The notes under the pieces were generated by a model. That model made no database searches. It was not told where the DNA came from and worked only from the letters and a program-made list of their open reading frames with translations. This document shows, piece after piece, positions 36,158-49,177 of a stretch of DNA of 64,000 nucleotides; the first letter of the stretch is position 1; each line of letters begins with the position of its first letter. This DNA is from Petunia secreta (taxonomy: Eukaryota; Streptophyta; Magnoliopsida; Solanales; Solanaceae): assembly GCA_029990175.1 (NCBI GenBank), contig JARKIP010000021.1, forward strand, positions 18,915,501 through 18,979,500, written 5' to 3'. Both the position numbers and the translations under genes were made by a program.

Positions 36158-39100
36158 TTACGAATAAATCCCAAACCCGAGCTCCTTCGGGTTAGTTTCT
36201 ACCATCCATGGAGCCCTACGAAGAAGTAAGAAGTGTTATTTGAGATTATAAAGTTTAGTAGCATAGTGGAAGAGAAAATGCTAGCAGATATATACTTGTT
36301 CAATATGAAATTTATAGTTCCCTGGGAAGCTCTTTGGAGAAGAACTTCTCTTGCCTCAACTGCAATTCCTTCAGGCTGCAAGGAAAGCCCAAAAAGATGT
36401 TAAAGAAAAAAAGAAAAAATTAAGCTTTTAGATAAGATGATCATAAATTTCAACATGGTAGTATTAGAGTAGATAGAGATCCTGAGTTCAAGATCTCATT
36501 GTCACTCTTCATAAAATGGAATTTTTACGTGTATAGAAACTCGGCTATAAAAAAGAATCAGGCTACACGTGAAGGAGAGTGTTGCAGATAAAATTAATTA
36601 AGTAAATATTAGTGTAACCTTTCTAACAGTTGGTTCCACTATATACCTCTTCGGGAAACCAGACACCAGGTTTTGTGCTTCCTTCAAGAATAGCAAGAAC
36701 AAATGCAGCTGTTGAAATTCCCACTGATCTAAAAAGAAACAAATTTAAAGCTTACAACCTTATATGAAAGGATTTTATTACGTTCTAGCTTACAAGTTAC
36801 AAACACTCTAGAAATTGTACCTTGACCAAACATTAAGAAATTTCATTAACATACCTAGAAAGTCTTTTATGACTAAATATGCCAATCCTGTTGTGTCCAT
36901 CTGAGCATTCCAAATCTACCTGTTTCAGGAAAGATCAAACCAACTTGGTGATCATATTACTATTTGCAAGTAGTATTCCACAATCTGTAGCCTTTCTTAG
37001 TAGAGATAAAAACTAAATAAACTAAGACAGTTAACAGTCATCTCACTCGCATTGAGACGGCCTCTCCAGCTGTTCCATCAACGGCTCGAACAACTGGATC
37101 AAATAGTTGAACCAACTGCTGCACTTTGCTTCTATCTCTCAGGAACTCCTGCATAACTTATACTATGTTATTATAACGCCTATTGACCAAGTGTGATATA
37201 CCTACGTATATATATCTTCTGCACCCATTCTGCTCTTACAAGTCCTATATTCAAAGGATTTACCATAGTTAGACTTTTAATGCTAGCCACTAATAGATTG
37301 CAATACTCCTTTACTTGGACTTGGGACCAGCTATAGTTTGTGAAGTCACATAGGTGGAGTTTTATTTTAAAGTTTTAAAATATTATGGATTCAGACAAAG
37401 TTGGACTTAAGAATCCAAAAAGGAGATATGGAAGTATCAAGTTGAGAGACCTACAGGAGGGAGTAAATTTCTCATAGCAATCATTCCCCAATTCCAAAAG
37501 AATGGATCTGTTCCAAAACGAGCACTAACAGTGGGTACTCCGAGGACCTCATGAACACTTTTCACCTCTGGCAGATTTCTGAACATTATGAGATTCTCAA
37601 AAAATTAGAACTTGACGAATGCAACGGTCACACATATTAAAAGAGTAGATAGTAAAGGGAAGAAACACTTCACCCTTCTTATAATAAGTAGGGCGATATT
37701 ATGGATCACAGTACTATATTTATGCAAGAGCTTCATGATTTAATATGTTCTAAAAAAAATAAACTTTTAACTTGGAAACAATTTAACTTAAAATTCCCCG
37801 TTTTACCCTCAACGAAAAGCTTTTAAAGCCACACAAATATTTTGGCATGTTTAAGATGACAACTTTCAAAAGTCTGTTAGCAAGACAAATGTTATGACAT
37901 GTCAAAGACCTGAAGAACATGCGCAGTCGAATAGCTTCACATTACATATTTTCTGTTGCAAGTACTCACAGGAAGAAGACATCCTTCTTGCCAATCCCTA
38001 GTCCGAAGTCAATGGTAAGCATTCCACTATAAGGCTTCAATTTGATTTCCTCTCCTGGCATAGAATTTAAATTTATTGGTGAGGTCACAAGAAAATACAA
38101 GTTGGGAAGGGTGGGGATAGGTGAAAAATTGATCCCAACAAGCTGACCTTTATTATATGCAACTACATCCTCTCCGAGAAGCAAAAAACTAGTAGCTAGA
38201 ATAGTAGGTCCAACACCACCAGTGCCTGCAGTGTAGTAGTAGAATCTGGAATAAATAACTAAACAAGTTAGATTTGTAAAAGATGAATCAGAGAAAAGAA
38301 GACAAGAAAATATGTATTGACATTATAAACAAAGCAAAGCCCACTCTGCTCGATCATCTTTCAAGAGAATGGGTGTCATTGCTTAATCCATATGCTCAGA
38401 AGCAAACATATTGAGTATTCTCAATGTTGTAGTCGGTCGGAAGAAACCAACATGAAACTCTCTCATTGAAAAGTCTTCCTGCTCTAACTGAAAGCTTAAT
38501 CAAATTTATTGATACAATAGCCAATATTGTTTCCTCTGTGAGTCATCTATTCGATATTCCTTTACTTATAGTTCTGTTAGAATTCCAGATTGATTAAGTT
38601 TCGGCTTTAGCCTCCTCATATGATCTTAGGTGATCTTAACCACTTGAGCCAACATCTGGTATTGAGTTAGATCCAAGGTCCATTCCAAAATTTTAGCTAT
38701 TCAATATTTTTGCCAGCTATGTCATCTTACTTCACACTCCAAAGTGTCCTGTCTCGAGCATGCGGGAGAGTGTTAAAATCCCACATGGATTAATTGTATG
38801 AGCCGTAGTCTCCTTATATGGTTTTGGATAATCGTCTAGCATATAGAGTTGAATTAGGTTCAAGGTCCATTTGCTTTAAACAGTAATGGAAGATTTCCTG
38901 ATTAATTGTTCGGAAGATATCATTTTGGGTCATACAGAGATTGATTTAGACACAAGTTAAGGTCGCTGGAAGAAGCTATTATGAAAAGACAATTTGCTAA
39001 TTCAGTATTATCCAGGTAGATCAGATCCTGACAGATTCAACTGGAAATTCATAACATTACCATGTTTGTCGTTAGGCAAGGGCTAATTTCAAGAGAGTAA

Positions 39101-42100
39101 AGCCAGATACAATTCTCTTTTACTGAGCTGCATGGAGGGAGTATTTAACAATATGTGCGAAGATGGAAACTTTTAGTTAAAGCACGGCGGATAAAATTGC
39201 AACATTCTGAATGATGATCGTCATTTCATCTAACACAGGTTTTTTGGAAAATTATTAGCATAGATAAGTAGTCCCTGAATAACATAATATTCATCAAATC
39301 TCTGATCAAAACTCGACAATGTGGTAAAATGAATAAATAAGGCCTAAAATGTAACAGGAAAGGGTTACCTAAGCCTCTCTAATTCTCCATTGCTTTCAAG
39401 TTTTGCTGTGCGAACAAGTTCTGCTGCCATCACTGTCATAGCAATATAAAACATGTTTGAGATTATTTGATAGAGTTATGAATTTTGACTTTACTAATGT
39501 ACAAACTGCCACGTAAAGGGGATGTAGAAGCAATGCAGCAGAGTGACTGAAGATACATTAGTGTCAGCTTGTCAAAGGAAACTAATCAGGTGGAGTATCT
39601 GATTAATTAATTAGTTAACATAATGGCAACTAGAGAGAAGCACTTCTTGCGAATGCAATAATAAAGCAGATTCGCAGGAAATATACAAAGTTTTTCCAAG
39701 AAGAAATTAATGTTCCCCAGGGCTGCAATTGATTGAACTGGGTCAAAAGTCAAAACTCAAAGGTGTGGCCTCGACTCAGCTCTGCTTACCAAATTTTAGA
39801 CCTCGAGCTTGAGCAATTCGAACTCTAATTTTCTGCTCGAGATCTAGATTCTAGAGTGAAAATAGTTCAAATGATTAAGCTCGTCCCGAAAATTTGAAAC
39901 AAGATTTATCTCACTCTCATTGCAATATTAATTTGAAAAGTAGAACATCCTAGTGAAGCTTTGATAAAAAATCTCAAAGAAGAGAAAAGGCCAAATTTAT
40001 GCAGAATTTTCCATAGTCCAAATGCATAAACAATATAACATGAGTCATATAGTACCGTTGCTCACTCCTGGGTAGATTCCACCAGTAGTTATGGCTGGAA
40101 TATTGGCTTCCAGTGCTTTATTCATATAGGACTTCGCCCGTGTTGCATAGCTTGTGTCATCACAAACATCAAGATAGGCTGTCTGTTGGAGGAAACGACT
40201 TAAAAGTTTCAGTCATCTCTTCAATAAGAGGACAAGTTTCATAATTCTGTAGCCATTCTTGTAAGAAAGTTAGAACTTTGGAAGTTATGCTGATTACCTT
40301 TCTCTCACCTTGGTCCCAATGGCAGCTTCTATTACTTTACAATTCTCTGACTGTTGGAACGGCCCAGCAGCATGAACCACAATGTCCACATCTGCAAAAT
40401 CGAGATAGTAATATAAATTATGCTGGAGTATCAGCAGAAAACAAACTTTTATATATCTAGGATGATTAAATTTTTTTAACTATGAGCATATAATTATGTT
40501 ATCCACTATCCAGTCCCACCCGAATACACAAACTAGATAGCAGCTTCACGGCAGAGATTTTAATTAATAGACTAGATTCTCCGCATTTTAGACAATATTT
40601 GGATTATGAAGAATGTGATGTGATATCATGCAAGTGCAGTGGTCATATCTAACATTTATATTTTCTGACATTTTTTGGCAAACAGAAACTTTTGCTTCCT
40701 ACTCAAACATATACTGACTGATTCTATCAATAGTCATACAACACAGATTACCTTAATTAATAGTCCACAGAAACAGTTTAATGCAAAAGATTTTGGTTTA
40801 CAGCGTGATAAGTGACATCAGGATTGGGATTGATGGCAGAAGGAAAGATGACTTCAGATAACCTATCCCTTGAGATAATTGATATAAAACACAATGCATA
40901 CAGTACTGCATAGGCTCCTGGTTATTGATGATCCATACACATCAAGACATTAACTTGCCATAGACATATACATTCGATAAATCGCTTCTCAAGTTCAAAT
41001 ATGGGAAAAGGAAGAATCTGGTAGACCTGTCAAATTGGCTTCTAATGCTTCTCTGTCGTCTATATTTACTTCAGCGAATTCCGAGTTCTTTCCTAGTTTT
41101 GACACCATGGCAGCCCCTTTCTCCCTGTTATAGATATATATATATATATAACAATTAACACACAATAGACTTTAATAATCCAAGAAGCCCAGAATTACAA
41201 TAAATAATCTTTAGAAAGAAATAAAGATAGTAAAATAGAAATGAGTTCAACCAAAAGACAAATTTAACTGTGAGATTTGGATGAAACACATAGCCAATAT
41301 TGTCATTTACTGCATGGATCGTGCGATAGCATTGTTAGGGAAGTTCTCGACTTTGGTGGCAATGTCACATCACTTAAGTTAATAAAATAAGTAATCTACA
41401 GTATATCTCTCAAACAATTAATTGAACGTAACTTCTACTTTGAATACGTTGTATCTGTTCATCCAACTGCATAGTTTATGAGCACTTGTTGGCCCATTCT
41501 TTACTACCCCAATTAAAGACTACAAGCACTGGTCTGTCACCAAACGAAAATAGTTTTGACGTGGCAAATCATGGAGAGAAGGAAACAGAGAACAGGTATG
41601 TATTCATAGTTTTGATGTTTTTGAGAAAGAATTGGTAGCTGACGTGTTTTAGACAAGCCCTATTTGATATAACTTCCGTAGACGATTAACTCTTCAACTT
41701 ACAGCACTCAAAAAAATGTTCATCCTACCAAAGTCATATCATTACTTGAACTTTTTTCCATTTACTGTATGTCTGGTACTATAGTTCATATTAACATCTC
41801 ATGACATACATAACAATCAAGAAGACTTGGTATAAACATGGCCCCGTCCAGAGATCAAAATACATTCCGCAGGAAGATATCTCATTTTCCTCTTACTCTT
41901 TTACAGCTCTTTCCATCACACACAAATCTTAGTTACTGTAAACTCTACCACGGGTCACAATCATCTAGGGAGCAAAAAGGTGGAGATGGTATAGGAAGAC
42001 AATTCTGAGTTACTAGCAGCTTCTATTTGTTGTTAAAAACAGCTTTTTATCCCTCCCCTATACACGCTATGGTCATGCTTTAATTCTCTTCCATGGCATT

Positions 42101-43120
42101 GTAGTTCCACCTCTTAGCCTTGAAAATCAATAACTTCTCAATTACTGAGTTCATGTACATAGATGCTCTATTCCAATATTTGGTTTTCAATTAAAGGTTT
42201 TGCAAATTTGGTATGGCCAAACATGAAGCTACAGTTAATAAACAGAAAAAATAAAATAAAAGTAATGACATGCTTTAAACTTCTAAAAAGAGACACATTT
42301 CTATATTTGAAAACTTTGTAATCTGAACTTCTCATTCTTTTCTTAATGACACACTCTTATAGCCATAGAATTGTCATGGCATATTCAAGACCATAAGTTA
42401 TGAGGATACTTATGGTATGTGCCAAAAGTCCTCCATTTTTCTTAAGCCAGAAATCAAGATGCAGAACATAGAAAGATAGAAATGTAGACCAATAACATCT
42501 TCAAATCAAGAAAAATCAACCTCCACCTTTATCACCAATTGCTTGGTGCTATTTAAACAAATAAGAATCTATCCACAAAATACCCAGATTTAACATAAGA
42601 CAAACACAATCACAAGATTGAATTCTGATTTTACAACATTTTCCCCAAAGAAAGAAAGAAAAATCGATAACTGTGGTGTCCCTGTTAACCAAATGTAAAG
42701 CACAAGTACCGGCATTTCTTCCTACCAAGACTTAACCAGGTGGGAAGAATTCACCTAGCATTCTGTCTCTTGTACTTGGCTACCGTGATTTTATTGACCG
42801 CTAGACCACACAGTCGTAGTGGTCAATTTTCCATAAAAAACTAAACTATGTGAAAGAGTAACAACATGAAAACAAATGAAAAAAAAATGGTTTTACCTAT
42901 TTCTACCAGCAATGATAATATGAAGGTCAGGACAGAACTTAGAGAGAGCAATAGCAGTAGAGCCACCAACTCTTCCAGTTCCACCTAGTATTAGTACTCT
43001 TGATTTTTTCACTTTTTCTGGTAGCTCAACTCTTGTTTCATTCTCCTTTGCAATATTAGCCATTATTACTCCCCTTTTCTTGATTATTCCTGTATTCCAA
43101 TACATGCCTAGACTAGCCAT
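36158..43120 (-). CDS. Saccharopine-dehydrogenase-like oxidoreductase, 12 exons, 460 aa
   Basis: Exons on the minus strand: 43120-42897, 41124-41027, 40391-40309, 40182-40056, 39432-39369, 38245-37970, 37578-37455, 37148-37047, 36919-36855, 36728-36647, 36375-36296, 36215-36158. All are GT-AG with consistent phases. The ATG at 43120 is the first in frame and has a good context (AAAATGGC). Near residue 45 there is a Rossmann nucleotide-binding motif (LILGGTGRVGGSTA) with the usual AGRNREKG following. Later conserved stretches include HAAGPFQQSENC, TAYLDVCDDTSYA, TGGIYPGVSN and GVPTVSARFGTDPFFWNWG. It matches the stand-alone plant saccharopine-dehydrogenase-like family (such as Arabidopsis At1g50450), not bifunctional LKR/SDH. 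The true substrate is not established by sequence; a role in lysine catabolism should not be assumed. A plastid transit peptide is possible but not evident. Confidence 0.93.
38575..38872 (+). repeat. Diverged direct repeats resembling a decayed TRIM/LTR, in an oxidoreductase intron
   Basis: Two related segments (38575-38691 and 38771-38872) start TGTTA(G/A)AAT(T/C)CCA and end near CAAGGTCCATT. A purine-rich GCGGGAGAG directly precedes the second, as a polypurine tract would precede a 3' LTR. The motif CCCACATGG is common in plant LTR starts. No clean primer-binding site or target-site duplication remains. Confidence 0.45.
41139..41152. repeat. TA dinucleotide microsatellite in oxidoreductase intron 1
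   Basis: A short TATATATATATATA run sits about 15 bp upstream of exon 2 on the sense strand. Confidence 0.7.
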
Positions 43121-43541
43121 TTTAATTTTTCTATATGGGAAATGACTCTTCTTGAATTTGCTCACTTTATCTTCCTGCCTTTGCTTTGTCTTTCAGTTGA
43201 CAGTTTTATTATCTTCTTTGTTACTGCATGCGTGGGAAAACAACTGCCAGAAATGTAATGGTCGGGACCCTGAGTGGGTCCCATAAACAAAACTAGAGAT
43301 TTTGCAAAAACAAAATAAGTATAGATTTAAAAGAACAATTTAACTGAAAATAATAGTTTTTGCAAGAAATGACAAAATTTTAAAAAAAAAAATTGAAACA
43401 AACGAGAAAAGAATTAGGATGGCAAAATAGCATTCGGCTACAGATACTCGCCGACATGCCACATATAAAAGGGAACGTTCCATAAGTTTTACAAGAAATT
43501 TCTTTATTCATAAAGCTTCAACGGGAGACTTCTAGTTATGG
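43121..43541 (-). promoter_or_regulatory. Upstream region of the oxidoreductase gene
   Basis: This is about 420 bp between the oxidoreductase ATG and the CACTA element. It must contain the proximal promoter unless the transcription start lies beyond the transposon. No diagnostic TATA box was identified on the minus strand. On the plus strand there is a TATAAAAG at about 43463, in the wrong orientation. Confidence 0.4.
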
Positions 43542-44096
43542 ATGCACTACTAAAAAAATCGGGATTTTCGACCGCCCAATCGGTCGAAATTCGGTCGAAC
43601 TATCGACTGTATTTCGACCGATTGTGGTGGTCGACCAAATTAAGGTCGAAATTCAACCTTCGACCGAAATTCGATCGAACGTCGACCGACATTCGACCGA
43701 AATTCGGTCGAAGAACAAGGACTAAAGTGCCATGTTCTTCGACCGAAATTCGGTCGAATGTCGGTCGACGTTCGACCGAATTTCGGTCGAAGGCCTATCG
43801 ACCGAAATTCGGTCGAACTGGATTTCGACCGAAATTCGGTCGAAAGGCTGGTATTATTTTTTGACCAACTTTCGACCGAAAGTCGGTCGAAAACCTGTAA
43901 AAACCTGCAATATAAAAGCTGAAATTAGCCCTACACCACCTGTAAACACGCAGAAAAACCAGTCACAAGACATTCATAAATGCTATTCAAACAAGGCTAA
44001 CAAAGCCAAACAATAGAAAGGAGTCTTTCAACATTCGTTCAAGTTTTACAATATTCAAACAAACTAAACAAACAGTTTAAAATTCAACTTTCACTA

Positions 44097-44814
44097 CTAA
44101 TGGCTAGAAGCCGAACTAGACCCGTCATCAGACTGAGAGGGTGAATGGTGGCGATGTCTGCTCTTGCTCTTTCCCTTTCCCGAGCTGTCACGCTTTCCTT
44201 TGCCTTTTTTTTGGTTCCTGAGGAGCTCTTGCATTATTTCATGCATTTCTCTCTGATGCGCCTCCTGTGATGCGCGCATCATTTCATGCACTTCTCTCTG
44301 ATGCGCCTCCTGTGCTAAGCGCATAGCTTCATTTTGTTTTCTCAGTTCTTCGATCTCTGCTTGCATCCGAGTCATTTCTGGAGCGGGAGCAGAGCTTGGA
44401 GGAGCACTTGAACACGAGCCCAAATAGTTCGATTTATGCTTGGCAGATGAATACAGAGTTCCAATGCCATAAGCTGACCCCTTCTTCACCTCTCCGACCG
44501 CTTCCACCCATAAGTTGGTTTCTTGCTCGAGCGTTAACGGTACTGGGGTACTGCTTCCGCATTCAGATTGCTGAGTCGCGGTCCAGTCCTCAAGGGCCTT
44601 TGTAGCTTTTTCCTGAAAAACATAAATATATCAACGGTACAACTATGAAGTTTTAAACTTGAAGGATTGGCGCGACTTTAGTTTAAATTTAAGTACTTAC
44701 CCAGGCCTCTTGTGCTCGGGGCTCGACCCATGTTTCTCCGCCCTTTTTATCTTTCTTGATATGGCGGATCTTGTGCATTTCAGAGAGTGGAATAGTCCGA
44801 TTTTGTTGTTTTTC
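44097..44814 (-). pseudogene. CACTA Transposase_24 (TnpA-like) 3' exons
   Basis: Two joined exons, 44814-44701 and 44612-44097, read without a stop. They encode EKQQNRTIPLSEMHKIRHIK and KDGGETWVEPRAQEAW, then a segment ending in a coiled-coil-like run of EAHQREVHEMM repeats and a basic, Ser/His-rich tail. This is the C-terminal half of a plant Transposase_24-type protein, which in CACTA elements is the DNA-binding accessory protein. The 5' part is continued by the fused exon at 44893-45210, so no complete protein can be made. Confidence 0.75.
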
Positions 44815-44892
44815 CTACAAATTAAAGAATAGAACAAGTTAGATAGAAAATAAACTATTATAGTAATTCTTATAAATTAAATTACTTTACCA

Positions 44893-45210
44893 AGCGCATC
44901 TTCTGCGTCGCAGCGCTAACTGCGCCACCGGTATGCAGCGATCCACCCTTAAAAAATTCTCCAAATCTTGTATCTTTACACATTCGCATTTTTCACATGG
45001 ACACCTAATTTTGCCATGCCTTAAATAATCGTCTGTGTTGCGGGCTACATCAACAAATTCCATAACACCCGCTACAAACGAAGGCCTCAACCCCCGCCGC
45101 TCGGGAAAATTTCTATTATCCATCCACAGACGACGACGATTAATGTCCATATCTACACAAACATTGCAAGATTGAGAAACAATATCTACACAAACTTGTT
45201 TGATGAAATG
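44893..45210 (-). pseudogene. Fused CACTA exon: Transpos_assoc N-terminal domain joined to Transposase_24 fragment
   Basis: The 5' part encodes RRLWMDNRNFPERRGL, then DYLRHGKIRCPCEKCE, which is the Transpos_assoc domain normally at the N terminus of the CACTA transposase (TnpD-like). Near 44950 the reading switches frame to GGSLHTGGAVSAATQKMRL, a Transposase_24 sequence that splices in phase into the exon at 44814. The catalytic transposase that should separate them is missing, so one deletion has brought the two genes together. Confidence 0.7.
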
Positions 45211-46289
45211 CCCCAAAGAAACAATATTATCTAAAAACATCCTATTAATTAATATTATCAACGCAATTCAAACAAACAAAACCTTATTCGTTTTAGGCAT
45301 AATGTTATAACATGTTCATCTTCTCAACAATACCAAGGCAAGAACACATTGCAAACAACACTACCAAACAATACCAACAACTACAACAATCCCAAACAAC
45401 ACAAACCTAACTTTATAATAGCTAACAACACCAAACAAGTTGTTCAACAATCACAAAAACTACAATAAAGTTTGCTAACTAATAATTAACTAAATATGCA
45501 ACATTATAGGCCAAAGTTAAAAAATAATTAAAAAATCAATTAAATTCGGATTAAATAAAAAAAAAAACGTACCTCGACGTTGATTTATGCTCCTATAGCA
45601 CCTACAAATGATTCCCCACTGGTTATATGCTTCAAAACTACAAAAAAATTGAGTTAAAAAGTTAGGGTTCGAGTTTTACAAAGTAATTAAAATAACCCTA
45701 AAATTAAGAATTTACCTTGAATTTGTTGTTATGGGTAGTGATTAGGAGGGTAGATTGTGTTTAAGTGTTGATTTTGGGGGTGGGTTATGGTGGATTTCGT
45801 GTATGGGGGTTGGGGAGGGTTTAAAAGAGAGTGAAATGTTTTTGGGGAAGAAAGAAGTGAGCAAATGGTGTGTTCTGCCCGACTTAATAACGGGCCGGTC
45901 GACCGCTTAGGCGACCGAAATTCGGTCGACGGCCCAGCTGTAAGTTTAGCTATCGACCGAAATTCGGTCGAACCACAATTTCGACCGAATTTCGGTCGAA
46001 CACTTGTGACAGTCACAGGTGTTCGACCGAAATTCGGTCGAAATTGTGGTTCGACCGAATTTCAGTCGATAGGTGGTAGTCGAATTTTCCCTGTTTTTTA
46101 GTAGTGATGTATGGAGAGTATGCATCTCATTATATCCTTTAGCTGTGTCAAAAAGAAAAAAATTAAGTTTATTGAGTTGACTATATGAATTTTTCTCTAA
46201 TTGTGTTACCCCATCTAAATTTGTATGGTTCAATATTTGAAAATCTATATTACAACATTAGAAGTTCTTTAGTGGAACACAAATCTTTT

Positions 46290-48888
46290 GTATTACTACT
46301 TCATTTGCTATGAAAGTCTTTCATATATTTTGGATGTGTCAAAAAGAACAATGACAATTTTTTATATGAAAAATTACTTTACTTTAAACTTTGGAGTTAA
46401 TCATAGAAGAGTTAATAAGATTATTTTCTTCAAAGATGATAGTGGAAATCTAATTTTTGATCAACATCGCATTAAAGACCATTTTACAAATTACTTCGAG
46501 GACCTGTTTACAAGAAGTCATTGTTGCTCCTTTTTATCCAAAATACTATTTCTCATCCAAATATGTCTGAAGATTAAAAAATTATCTCTTAGTAAAAATC
46601 TTCATGACCATGAAGGGATTGCTGTTATCAATTATTTTAAACCCTTTAAAGCTCTTGGGCTAGATGGGTTACATACTTTTTTTTAAAAAAAATATTGGAA
46701 CGTTATAGCATTATGCCTGAAAACCTCAATAAAACATACGTACGTCTCATTCCTAAATTTGAAAATGCTAACTCTATCAAGAATTTCAGGCCAATAAGAT
46801 TGTGCAACACCATCTACAAAATTGTTACCAAGATTCTTGTTGCTCGTCTCAAATCCTATCTAGCTAATATTGTTGGTCCTTGTCAGTCCAGTTTTCTTCA
46901 AAATAAGAAAATTTGTGATAGTGCCATTATTCTCCAAAAAGTTATGCATTTCTTTAGTAAAAAGAAGGGCAATACTTCTTTTATCTCTATTAAATGTGAC
47001 TTTGAAAAGGCTTTTGATAGAATTGAATTATTATTTATCCATAGTTGTCTAACTTCCTCAAATTTTCCTACTGATATTATTAATCTCATAATGTCCTGTA
47101 CTACAACTTCCTCCATTTCAATTCTAGTAAATGGTAATTGTACACACATTACTTTAGACCTAGTAGAGGAATTAGGCAAGGTGATCCCCTATCCCCATAT
47201 ATTTTCATCCTCTGCTTAGAAATGTTGTCCGGAAATATTATTAGTCAGGTAAATAGTGGATATTAGGATCCTATAAAGCTATCTTGTAATGACCCAGAAT
47301 TATCTCATCTATTCTTTGTAGATGACCTTACCCTTCGTTGCAAAAAGCTAATAGTAAAAATTGTGATACAATTATCTCAACCTTAAACTTTTTTTGTCAA
47401 AACTCTGGCCAAAAGATCAACCATTCCAAATCTAAATTCATTTTTTCCTCAAATTGTGATAGCACTATTAATAATATTCTTTCTTGTAGCATGTGCATGA
47501 ATCACATCACTGAATTTGAAAATAACCTTGATTTTCCTATTTTTAGCAACTATCATAGAGCTAAAACATTTCAAGTGATCATTGATAGTATTAAAAAAAA
47601 AAAAAAGCTCAATGGATGGAAAACAAAGTGCTTGAACATGGCAGGTTGTACTACCCTTGCCACTTCCACTTCTTAATAGCTTGCCTAATGATATCATGCA
47701 ATATTACAAAATTCCAAAGAAAAATTGTATCCAGATTGACAAAATTCAGAAAGACTTCATCTGCGGTTCCATAAATAAGAAGCAAAAATTGCATCTAATA
47801 AATTGGAACACCCTTATCCAACCCAAAAATTATGGTGGTTTGGGAATGGTTGATGCTGAAACTAAAAATACAACTCTTCTCACAAGTCTAACTTGGCGTT
47901 ATATACAAATTCTTCCATGCTATGGGCACAAGTTCTTTTAAAAAAATACTTCAAGCCCAACTCTAACAATCCCCTCAAACATTGCCCAACCACATGGGGG
48001 AATATTCTTAAAAGTGCTAATTGTTGTCAAGGCGCTAGATGGCAAATTGAAAATAGCCAAAATATTTCCTTTTTCCATATGGAATAGCTTCCTTCTAACA
48101 CTCATGTTAGAAATTATATCCCTGACCCTGAGTGTCGAGGGGTTAGCCTTGAGCCAGGTCTTGATTGTTTATTCCATTTTGTCAGTTTAAGTACTGGAAT
48201 GGGAGTTACGGATATTCAAACGGTCTCTTACCACCCACGATTATAATATTATGGTCTTTGATTGTATCGTAAATGGAGCTTGGTCTTTCCATGCCATATC
48301 CATTAGCCTTCATAAAGAAATTACGGATAGCATCTTTAGCATCCCAGTTCCCCTTTACCCTACTATTAGTGATAAGTGGGTCTGTAAGAGCAAAAGTGGT
48401 TATTTTACTTCAAAGTCCGGTAACCTCCAACACAATCAGCTTTAGATTTCTCTTGGATTTGGAAACTTCAAATTATGAATAAAATAAAATACTCTCTTTG
48501 GACTGTATATCATATATCTCTTTCAACTCGTGCATATCTCAGTCACATAGGAATTAACATGTCCCCTTATTGCCCTTCATGCATAGTAATTGAAGAGGAT
48601 ACAGATCATATATTTCTAAATTGCTCACTTGTTAGAGATCTTTGGCATAATGTCACAACAAATCCTGTGTCTTTAGTTACCATCTCCCCTTAAGATGACG
48701 TTCATTTTCTGGACAAAATTCGGTCCATTCCAAAATCCTAAGATGTCTCATCACTACTCTTGGAATAATTTTTTTTTTCCTCAAACTTTGTGGCACATTT
48801 GGCTTAACAGGAACAACAATCACCATAATAACTTTTCTAATAAGCCCTCTCTTAATCTGATCCACAATAAGACCATGGAGTATATCTG
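46290..48888 (+). mobile_element. Decayed LINE (non-LTR retrotransposon), 5' segment
   Basis: Fragmented frames encode a non-LTR reverse transcriptase: LIPKFENANSIKNFRPIRLC, LVARLKSYLANIVGPCQSSF, IKCDFEKAFDRIE and a degenerate active-site box FVDDLTL, followed by zf-RVT sequence (LWTVYHISLSTRAYLSHIGI, CPSCIVIEEDTDHIFLNCSL). Several stops and frameshifts are present and no endonuclease domain was found, so the copy is dead and probably 5'-truncated. The left boundary near 46290 is approximate. The copia retrotransposon interrupts it at 48888. Confidence 0.85.
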
Positions 48889-49177
48889 TGAAGAATTCTG
48901 ACCTAGCTTGTGCTGAAGATCAATGGAGATTTAGAGAGAGAAAGTGAGAAGAATTTTGTTTGTATTAATTGATTTCTACAACTGTATACAGATGTATATA
49001 TAAGCTAACTACCCACTAACTAATAACAAACCTTACTCCACTAACTAATCCACTAACTAACTTAACAACCTGACCAACTAACTGTACACATCAGCTAACA
49101 TCTCAACTAACTAAACTGCTAAACTGCACACTTCAGCTAACTACATTTCTACTAACTATCAACCATTATCTCTAATA
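48889..49177 (-). repeat. 3' LTR of the copia element
   Basis: 289 bp, matching the LTR at 53803-54091 with four substitutions. It contains repeated CTAACTAA words. The flanking ATCTG duplication is at 48884-48888. Confidence 0.95.

Larger units (their letters stand above)
43545..46106 (-). mobile_element. CACTA (En/Spm-type) element, 2562 bp, internally deleted
   Basis: The element begins CACTACTAAAAAAATCGGG and its inverted right end reads CACTACTAAAAAACAGGG. The 3-bp duplication ATG lies at 43542-43544 and 46107-46109, the TSD length typical of CACTA elements. Subterminal regions (43560-43890 and 45895-46080) are packed with the palindrome TTCGACCGAAATTCGGTCGAA and variants, presumed transposase-binding repeats. 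The minus-strand interior retains parts of two transposase-related domains (next entries) but no catalytic transposase. Confidence 0.92.

Noticed and set aside
36430..36610. Possible tRNA-derived SINE (GAGTTCAAGATCTC resembling a B-box)
   Set aside because: No matching A-box at proper spacing, no tail and no target-site duplication could be found.
36158..43120. Annotation as bifunctional lysine-ketoglutarate reductase/saccharopine dehydrogenase
   Set aside because: Only about 460 residues, with a single Rossmann domain and the SDH-like fold; the LKR half is absent, and the family is the stand-alone SDH-like oxidoreductases.
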